From: Bacteroidales bacterium UBA4295
Lineage (GTDB): Bacteria; Bacteroidota; Bacteroidia; Bacteroidales; Paludibacteraceae
Length of the DNA stretch: 64,000 bases
Direction of reading: 5' to 3'
Assembly: GCA_002395805.1 (NCBI GenBank)
Contig: DGVB01000015.1
Coordinates: 1 to 64,000 of the forward strand
A model generated the notes under the pieces. It saw only the letters and a list, made by a program, of their open reading frames with translations. It ran no database searches and was not told the origin of the DNA. The first letter of the stretch is position 1, and each line of letters opens with the position of its first letter. Below are positions 59,201-64,000 of the stretch, in pieces. The position numbers were made by a program, and so were the translations under genes.

Positions 59201-61535
59201 TAATAGTACGAATCGGTATATCACATTTGGTGAGCGAAAGAATACAGGAAACTGGGAACTTTATCAAACAATCACCACGCTTAGTATAGATAACGAACAT
59301 ATTACAGATTATCAATTCTATGAAGGCCAATGTGGAGAATCCCGCATCGTCAGCATGCATGGTAATTGTTCCGGTAATTACGACATTAACGCTAGTACTG
59401 ATTTCTTCCTACATCGCCACAATTGGAATCTTAATGAATGGAATTTAGCTTCTCCATATGTAGCTGTTGGCAAATCTGATGGTTGCCAAAGTGGCAATGC
59501 ATATCTGCGCTCTGCATTTACAGAAAAAAGTTCTGTCCCCAACCCTGCGTACCTCGCTTCTCAGATGAACACCTCGTACTATCGTATGAATACGAATGCT
59601 ACCGTACGGGCTAATCTGGCGAACGGCTTGGCATACGGATCGGTCATCACCGTACGTCTCTATGCAGATGCAGAAACCTCCGTTAAGTTGCAGAAGACCG
59701 ACGGTACGGAGATTGCGACTATCAACCTTACTGCCGACGCCGAACTCGAGTACATCTACACCGTGGCATCCAACTCAGCTTTGGTTGGCGAGAACGCTTT
59801 CGTCATCAAGGCGGCAGATAATCACGCGGGTATCGCGTCTATAGAGGTATCGCGTATGCACGCGGTAAGTCCTTCAAGCCCGGCTCTGACTTGGGACGCT
59901 GATCTCAGCGGCGGTGTAACGCAGTCTGTATCGGGCGGCACGTTCCAACATGAAGCAAGTTCTACTTTGAGTAGTGGCGCTGTCCATTATACCTCCTCCA
60001 ACACGGCCGTTGCTACCGTAGCTGCGGACGGAACCGTAACACCTCACGTTGCGGGTAGCACAACCATCACGGCAACGATAGAAGCTAATGGTTGCTATGC
60101 CGAGGCGTATATCACGTACAATGTCACGCTTTCTGAGTCCACACTCGCCGAACTCATCGATGCAACAGATCCTAACGGCACACTCACGCTGACAGGCAAC
60201 TATAATGAAGATGCCGTTATCGACAAAGCTATCACGATAGATGCACAAGGACATAGTATCGGCAACCTGACGGTTCAAACAGCAGGTGATCTGACGCTCA
60301 GCAGCGCGCTGACGGTAAACGACTTCACCATCTGTACCAACGCAGGAAACAGCGAGCACGAAGCCGCTTCCGGACAAGTGCGCAATGCCAATTACCTTAC
60401 CGTTAACGGAAACGCATATTTCCTCTATACCGTGGATCCAAGCGGAACCGTACATTACGGCTGGTACGACTTCACCGTACCGTTCCCGGTTAATGCTGCT
60501 TCTGGAATTAAAGGTATTGATGGAAGCGGGCTTAAGGAAAACTTCGCCAATGGTGTTGACTACGCGATCATGGAGTACCTCGGAGAAAAACAAGGTCTAG
60601 GACAATATCCGTACAAGAAATTCAGCGGCGTGATGCAGCCTAACAAGTTGTACTCCATCACCTTGGATAGCCGCGATAACTACAACACCCTGCGCATGCA
60701 GAAGACCACCGAAGGCGCACTCGTTGCAGGTGATAATGTGACGCTCAACGCTTACGCCGGAGATGAAACACACGCGAACTGGAACGGTGTTGGTAACGGA
60801 ACACTTCACCATGCCAATGCCGGAGTGAGCGGTAATTACATTCAGGTTTATCAGAGCGGCGACAAGACGTTCCTGACCGTTAACAAAAATGAATACTCGC
60901 TTGTTGTCGGCACCGCCTTCATGGTACAACAAGAGGCAGGCACCATGACGCTCAGCCAGGCTACCCATGACAAACTGTTAGCCCCTGCTCGCCAAGCAAG
61001 CGCACCGGCTACCGCAATTCAGATTGCAAGCGAAGGTCAGCCGTTCAGCGACCAGCTCTTCATCTCCGCCAGCGAGACAGGCGGACAGGCTTACACGCCG
61101 GGCATCGATGTAGCGAAAGCAGGCAATATAGGTAACGTCAACGTGCCGCAGATCTGGACGAACGCATATGACACCAAGCTCTGCGTACACGAAGCACAAC
61201 TAATCAACGGTGAGGCACAATACAACCTCTCGCTCTATGCACCGGCTGCAGGCACATACACCCTGACAAGCCTGAATATCCCGACAGACTATACCCTCTA
61301 CCTCACGCAGAACGGCACGACGATCAGCGAACTAAGCGAGACCTACACGCTCGATCTCAGCAATGGTATAACTACCGAGTACGGCCTGCTTCTCATAGAG
61401 AGCCACAAAATACCGACGAGCTTGGAAAATGTACAAAATGACAATGTACAATGTACAAAGGTGCTCCGCAACGGCGTGCTATATATCCTGCATAACGGCA
61501 AGGTATATAATGCACAAGGAGGATTGATGGAATGA
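56220..61535 (+). CDS. giant secreted adhesin with InlB B-repeats and BIG2 domains
   Basis: A 1771-residue exported protein. A long N-region precedes the hydrophobic signal LLALFLLMVGSSAAWAD. The mature part begins with carbohydrate-binding-like beta modules (to about residue 430), then an InlB/Listeria-Bacteroides repeat (YTVTLHPNNGGSNIV, WYTNEACTEPFTSVTG), further modules, a second InlB-type repeat (VTFNSNGGSDIAPQEVPNGG), BIG2 domains (WSSDAEGVATVSNG, YTSSNTAVATVAADGTVTPH), a beta-rich region, and the C-terminal signature KVLRNGVLYILHNGKVYNAQ. It is likely a surface adhesin. I start at 56220; ATG 56187 is an alternative, while the frame upstream of that overlaps the promoter. The first two thirds look more AT-rich than the last third. 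Confidence 0.8.
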   Translation: MKHNLLTAANGLQTPFERSQRKSTTSSIHSTLLTSLLALFLLMVGSSAAWADWYITGEALPGLEEWVGKDWKVNALPLNTKLTDNTTYYYCFQNVSASNDNRYRLKITNGDWGTQRTADNTSEAKGNVAIVTGQSGDNQISFKMPFDGDVYVFFNDGASNNEKVWIVAVPQNVAAAPNNSGNRRLKTDIMLSGSGWTSEGIKFAKNNDATTYKHVTSYILPATHDNDERDTKIRFEMYYNDNCYVSGKSSGARMSTSTPQRIIYLWNGDNGGAWIAYTLPTYPVRKSGWKLFVEDYNSGNATNLDANGEATVTLSGGSTYRFFIANTDQATTVSSYSSDIKSYPAVHGVNCFGGCYIDQNNSSNVSFTNREVYDHSKSGYGWFRHPVVAAQDLRGEFQVSGSGTKDVTFSFDGGKITINAVDHADVGPKYTVTLHPNNGGSNIVRNNVPEGSTASASELGLSSITYGNGTATWYTNEACTEPFTSVTGNMDLYAKWGVSGNYYIVGCLQTAPDGGDSGNWSNDLSRQMTYESGSSGKCSFTFIAPSGKYPFEIIKNQSWSEKINGGNYDGMFDNSISDVALSATGGHLMFELASPKKVTVSYNGKVSVKVENYTFDNSKTWRIKTSWGNGGAAWNYNTVMTNNSSTNATAILHNVPAGANSFIISTKTNDGDAQAVIGNETFNALYVDMTSPSTGLTWNTTSAKRDGSNNFNSTTPQSDGNYWRNCKFTLAEQSDIRISFDGGKIRCDIVAPNTVTFNSNGGSDIAPQEVPNGGTATEPSAPTKAGYAFVKWQLSGADYDFSSPVTEDITLDAVWAYKAVSSVALNESAHTTWVGNSDFVLTLTKNPSDLITKTVAWSSDAEGVATVSNGTVTAVSVGSATITCTVTDMNDNVRSATCEVTVAACEMATDNIYTMTVTGYNSFTGSSATLTGLWNSNEPATITKCKVRVGDIGGSQKYAVDNNGLLEAQDTGDDWLLIPAGKNGSDQQLYYIKNNSTNRYITFGERKNTGNWELYQTITTLSIDNEHITDYQFYEGQCGESRIVSMHGNCSGNYDINASTDFFLHRHNWNLNEWNLASPYVAVGKSDGCQSGNAYLRSAFTEKSSVPNPAYLASQMNTSYYRMNTNATVRANLANGLAYGSVITVRLYADAETSVKLQKTDGTEIATINLTADAELEYIYTVASNSALVGENAFVIKAADNHAGIASIEVSRMHAVSPSSPALTWDADLSGGVTQSVSGGTFQHEASSTLSSGAVHYTSSNTAVATVAADGTVTPHVAGSTTITATIEANGCYAEAYITYNVTLSESTLAELIDATDPNGTLTLTGNYNEDAVIDKAITIDAQGHSIGNLTVQTAGDLTLSSALTVNDFTICTNAGNSEHEAASGQVRNANYLTVNGNAYFLYTVDPSGTVHYGWYDFTVPFPVNAASGIKGIDGSGLKENFANGVDYAIMEYLGEKQGLGQYPYKKFSGVMQPNKLYSITLDSRDNYNTLRMQKTTEGALVAGDNVTLNAYAGDETHANWNGVGNGTLHHANAGVSGNYIQVYQSGDKTFLTVNKNEYSLVVGTAFMVQQEAGTMTLSQATHDKLLAPARQASAPATAIQIASEGQPFSDQLFISASETGGQAYTPGIDVAKAGNIGNVNVPQIWTNAYDTKLCVHEAQLINGEAQYNLSLYAPAAGTYTLTSLNIPTDYTLYLTQNGTTISELSETYTLDLSNGITTEYGLLLIESHKIPTSLENVQNDNVQCTKVLRNGVLYILHNGKVYNAQGGLME
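61425..61460. repeat. ATGTACAAAATGACAATGTAC word array (family W), in-frame
   Basis: Encodes NVQNDNVQCTKV immediately before the C-terminal signature of the giant adhesin. Confidence 0.55.
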
Positions 61536-61553
61536 TGGATTGATGGATTGATA
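61521..61553. repeat. GATGGATTGATGG word array (family W)
   Basis: Straddles the stop codon of the giant adhesin gene. Confidence 0.6.
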
Positions 61554-61566
61554 AAATTAATATCTT

Positions 61567-61689
61567 ATGAAAACATATTTGAAACCAGTTATCGAGACCA
61601 TTCAGGTACAATCTGCAGATTGTTTTATGCAATTAGCGGGATCCGGTGAGCACGGGACGAATCCTGCGCCGAAAAAGAAACTCTTTTAA
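61567..61689 (+). CDS. 40-residue peptide of unknown function
   Basis: A short open frame, MKTYLKPVIETIQVQSADCF followed by MQLAGSGEHGTNPAPKKKLF, with ATG and TAA in a 170-bp gap between two large surface-protein genes. The opening MKTYLKPVIE followed by a short hydrophobic/acidic stretch and a Gly/Ser-rich tail resembles small Bacteroidota peptides that start MKK.Y..P.I. Its role is unknown. It has no signal peptide and no membrane helix; a precursor-peptide role is conceivable but unsupported. A short-word array follows directly. Confidence 0.55.
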   Translation: MKTYLKPVIETIQVQSADCFMQLAGSGEHGTNPAPKKKLF

Positions 61690-61714
61690 TGAATAATGAA
61701 TAATGAATAATGAA
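61688..61714. repeat. AATGAATAATGAAT word array (family W)
   Basis: Fills the spacer from the small peptide stop codon to the next start codon and supplies the ATGAATAG start context. Confidence 0.65.
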
Positions 61715-64000
61715 TAGTTTTAGATTTGGCTCTGCTGTATGCCTGGCGCTGCTATGCGCAGGCAACAGTTGGGCAGACTACAGGCTCAACAACCCTGTCG
61801 GCCCGGACGGCTACTACATCGTCAAATGGGATTGCGAGAATAACACCTGGGCAAGTTCCAACGACGTTGAATACGACGAGACTTTTGTACTTGCCGTAGA
61901 TCTGACGGGCACCATGTATGAGAGTTGGGTGAACAACCCCCAATCCAGAAACGGAGTAAACTACCCTGTGGAGAATACGATTGTCAGTCTGAATACCTTC
62001 CGGGGTTCGAAAGGCGGCAACATGTACAAGGACAACCGCGCGCGTCTATGGCACATACGCGATAACATATACGGAGCCATGTACAACTTTGCCCAGTTCG
62101 AGACAGAAGGAGGATGGACCAATACCACTCCGGCCCTCGGCGAGCAGACCAAGATCTACGCGCGTATGTTCGCTTCCGCGACGCTATTCAGCGACCGTTG
62201 CTATCCCATAGACCCCACCCAAAAGAAAGGAAGTATCTGGGACTATCAGGAGAACTGGTGGTGCTACCAAAACGATCAGCCGCTTTTCGTCTTTGCTCCA
62301 TATACGGGTACCAAGACCGGTGCAGCATTCACGACGCAGGAGATGACGCCCGGCACGCACATTTTCTACGACAACAACCACTACGTAATAGGCAACGGTT
62401 ACGCTGCGCCGTGCTCCGTCAATGACGACCAGTGCTGCCCGTTCTTCTACCCCTTGGATCCGGTGACGCAGACTGTCCCAGTAGGAGCTGACCTCAGCTT
62501 GGTAGCAGAGGAGAAAAGCGGCAACATGACGGGAGTGAGTTACCAATGGTACCGCTACGTGACCGCTGCAGGCGAAGCTACTGCCGTAGCCTACACCGGT
62601 CAGGGCGCACAGACGAAGACCTGCCATCCGGCTACCAACGAAGGCGAGACGGATTATACCTACTACTGTTTAATCAGGACCGCCAACTGTCCCGATGGTG
62701 TTTACACCACCCATGCGCAGGTGATCGTTGAGAAACTCTGCCCGGACTATACCATCACCGTCGACGGTGTACCCGTCAGCGGCCCGCAGACTTTCTACCC
62801 CGGCGGATGGTACATCATCGGATGTACGAGTACTGCCGGCGCTCCGACGGCAAAGCAACTGCCTGCCGGCGCAAAAGCACATTTCGGTCATGACACGCTC
62901 TACATCCATTCGGACGCTACGACAGCACCGCTGACGATCGAGTTCCCCACCGCCGAGACAGCACAGTACGCTGCTTGTTCGGGTCTGCTGACGGGCATCA
63001 TCTCGCAATGCGGCGAGGACCAGGCGTACGTCTTCAAATGGGACGACAACAAAGGTTATGCGGTGGATAACAACGGCGTGGTACAGATGTCCACGACGGT
63101 CAATGACAACACGGCAGACCGATGGCTGGCGCTGCCTACGGGAGACCCGCAGGTATCAGGCAAAGATGTCGTGTATCTCTATAACCTCACGACGAACCGC
63201 TACCTCTACCATGGTCCCATACAAGCCACGGACGGAGGCAACATGGACTACGCCGCAGCGATCACTTCGCCGACCGTAAGCAACAGCGACGAGTACAAAT
63301 GGATCTTCTACCAGGGCGACCAGGGGCGGATCTACATTATGAATATGTCCAATATGGCAGGCAGCACATGGCAGCAAGCGCTGGTACTGCACTGCCGTAA
63401 CTGGGACTACATGTACTGCCAAGGCGGCAATAACCAGCAGTATGCCATCCGCGTCTGCGGGGCAGACATGAAAGTAGGCAAGATGGTCGATTATGACGTC
63501 AGCGGCGAGATGCATACTTCGGTCAATAACCTGCAAGTGGTGACCGGTACGAGAGCCGTTCTGCCCGCCACTTCATTGGGTTGGAACGGTACGGCACCTT
63601 CCGCTATCGTCAATCTGGCAGCCGGTCAGGACACCACATTCACAGCCCGGCGCACGGACAATACGCATTCGGTCAACAGAGTGATCACCTACTCTTCCTC
63701 CAATGCGTCTGTTGCGTCCGTCGATGCTGCGACCGGTCAAGTGACGGCAGGCAACAGCGGTACCGCTACGATCACTGCCAAGTTAAAGGACGCCGGTTGC
63801 TTCGAAGGAGCCGAACTGAGTTATCAGGTTAAGGTCAAAGGCTGTAGTGCGTTCACGTGGTCCATCGACGGCGAACCGGGTCTAAGCAAACTGATGTACC
63901 CCGGCGGATGGTATATGCTCAGTTGCACCACCGACGACGGCGCACCGACGATCACCGTCACCGGCACCGGCGTGACAACAGGAACACCGACGACCTCCGG
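61710..64000 (+). CDS. large secreted protein with BIG2 domain, partial (runs off the window)
   Basis: An open frame from ATG 61710 to the window end (763 codons, no stop). It has a signal peptide (MNSFRFGSAVCLALLCAGNS then WA), mature start DYRLNNPVGPDGYYIV. The N-terminal domain (to about 230) has TFVLAVDLTGTMYESWVNNP and TKIYARMFASATLFSDRCYP; an Ig-like part follows (LVAEEKSGNMTGVSYQWYRY). The FYPGGWYIIGCTST and MYPGGWYMLSCTT motifs mark a repeated module near residues 360 and 730. A BIG2 domain (ITYSSSNASVASVDAATGQV) lies at about 650-710. The signal-peptide cleavage context (WA, then D) is like that of the preceding adhesin. It is probably another surface or secreted protein; the C-terminus is unseen. 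Confidence 0.8.
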   Translation, partial: MNSFRFGSAVCLALLCAGNSWADYRLNNPVGPDGYYIVKWDCENNTWASSNDVEYDETFVLAVDLTGTMYESWVNNPQSRNGVNYPVENTIVSLNTFRGSKGGNMYKDNRARLWHIRDNIYGAMYNFAQFETEGGWTNTTPALGEQTKIYARMFASATLFSDRCYPIDPTQKKGSIWDYQENWWCYQNDQPLFVFAPYTGTKTGAAFTTQEMTPGTHIFYDNNHYVIGNGYAAPCSVNDDQCCPFFYPLDPVTQTVPVGADLSLVAEEKSGNMTGVSYQWYRYVTAAGEATAVAYTGQGAQTKTCHPATNEGETDYTYYCLIRTANCPDGVYTTHAQVIVEKLCPDYTITVDGVPVSGPQTFYPGGWYIIGCTSTAGAPTAKQLPAGAKAHFGHDTLYIHSDATTAPLTIEFPTAETAQYAACSGLLTGIISQCGEDQAYVFKWDDNKGYAVDNNGVVQMSTTVNDNTADRWLALPTGDPQVSGKDVVYLYNLTTNRYLYHGPIQATDGGNMDYAAAITSPTVSNSDEYKWIFYQGDQGRIYIMNMSNMAGSTWQQALVLHCRNWDYMYCQGGNNQQYAIRVCGADMKVGKMVDYDVSGEMHTSVNNLQVVTGTRAVLPATSLGWNGTAPSAIVNLAAGQDTTFTARRTDNTHSVNRVITYSSSNASVASVDAATGQVTAGNSGTATITAKLKDAGCFEGAELSYQVKVKGCSAFTWSIDGEPGLSKLMYPGGWYMLSCTTDDGAPTITVTGTGVTTGTPTTS

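Overview
The window is a stretch of chromosome from a member of the Bacteroidota, most likely an uncultured gut- or rumen-type Bacteroidales. The evidence is the promoter type (TTTG, about 20 bp, TAnnTTTG, found repeatedly with exact spacing), the general lack of Shine-Dalgarno sites, the bL28-bL33-DUF4295 cluster, a MurF-Alr fusion, TamL, DUF4301, DUF5020, BACON-domain lipoproteins and a TonB-dependent receptor locus. No rRNA, CRISPR array, integrase or transposase was seen. One tRNA gene (Lys, CTT) is present.

Layout. 1-9.1 kb: leftward genes for six exported proteins (lipoproteins with Ig-like/BACON domains, an outer-membrane protein, a beta-helix protein) below a membrane-spanning TPR-AraC regulator. 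The regulator gene and the beta-helix gene share a 28-bp promoter element at the same distance from the -7 box. 9.3-13.8 kb: tRNA-Lys, a MurU-like nucleotidyltransferase, an AmgK-like kinase fused to a RapZ C-terminal domain, a diacylglycerol-kinase-family enzyme, a long inverted repeat, and ribosomal proteins. 13.9-19.8 kb: a possible conflict/defence island: a two-helix CorA-like membrane protein divergent from a 1292-residue HEPN-like/STAND NTPase, whose stop codon overlaps the start of a glycerophosphodiester phosphodiesterase gene. 19.9-22.9 kb: SulP transporter, a duplicated 241-bp structured repeat, rubrerythrin. 22.9-35.5 kb: a leftward housekeeping run (mnmA, ABC exporter, lpxK, sppA, rnhB, tamL, SpoU methyltransferase, thrS, TonB-like protein). 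35.8-46.9 kb: MgtC, then a rightward locus of S1/P1 nuclease, TonB-dependent receptor, OB-fold proteins, Tsx-like DUF5020 protein and an FN3 protein, which may scavenge nucleic acids. 46.9-55.7 kb: DUF4301, an N-acetylglucosamine-kinase-like protein, a THUMP-like methyltransferase, SpoIID, a glycosyltransferase, an FecE-type ATPase, and an Alr gene whose fused MurF half has lost about a fifth of the expected length. 56.2-64 kb: a 1771-residue adhesin, a 40-residue peptide gene, and a second large secreted protein that runs off the window.

The most unusual feature is a set of short repeat families scattered through both intergenic DNA and genes. Family A has 16-bp modules (AGACCG, variable centre, CTGTA) at six loci. 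Family G has GC-rich hairpins at twelve loci. Family W has arrays of 7-11 bp words at more than twenty loci. Within genes they keep the reading frame and add non-conserved loops or linkers, in some cases several families in one gene. This recalls the Rickettsia palindromic elements that insert in-frame, but the sequences differ. The second main candidate for new biology is the HEPN-STAND / GDPD / CorA-like divergon at 13.9-19.8 kb.
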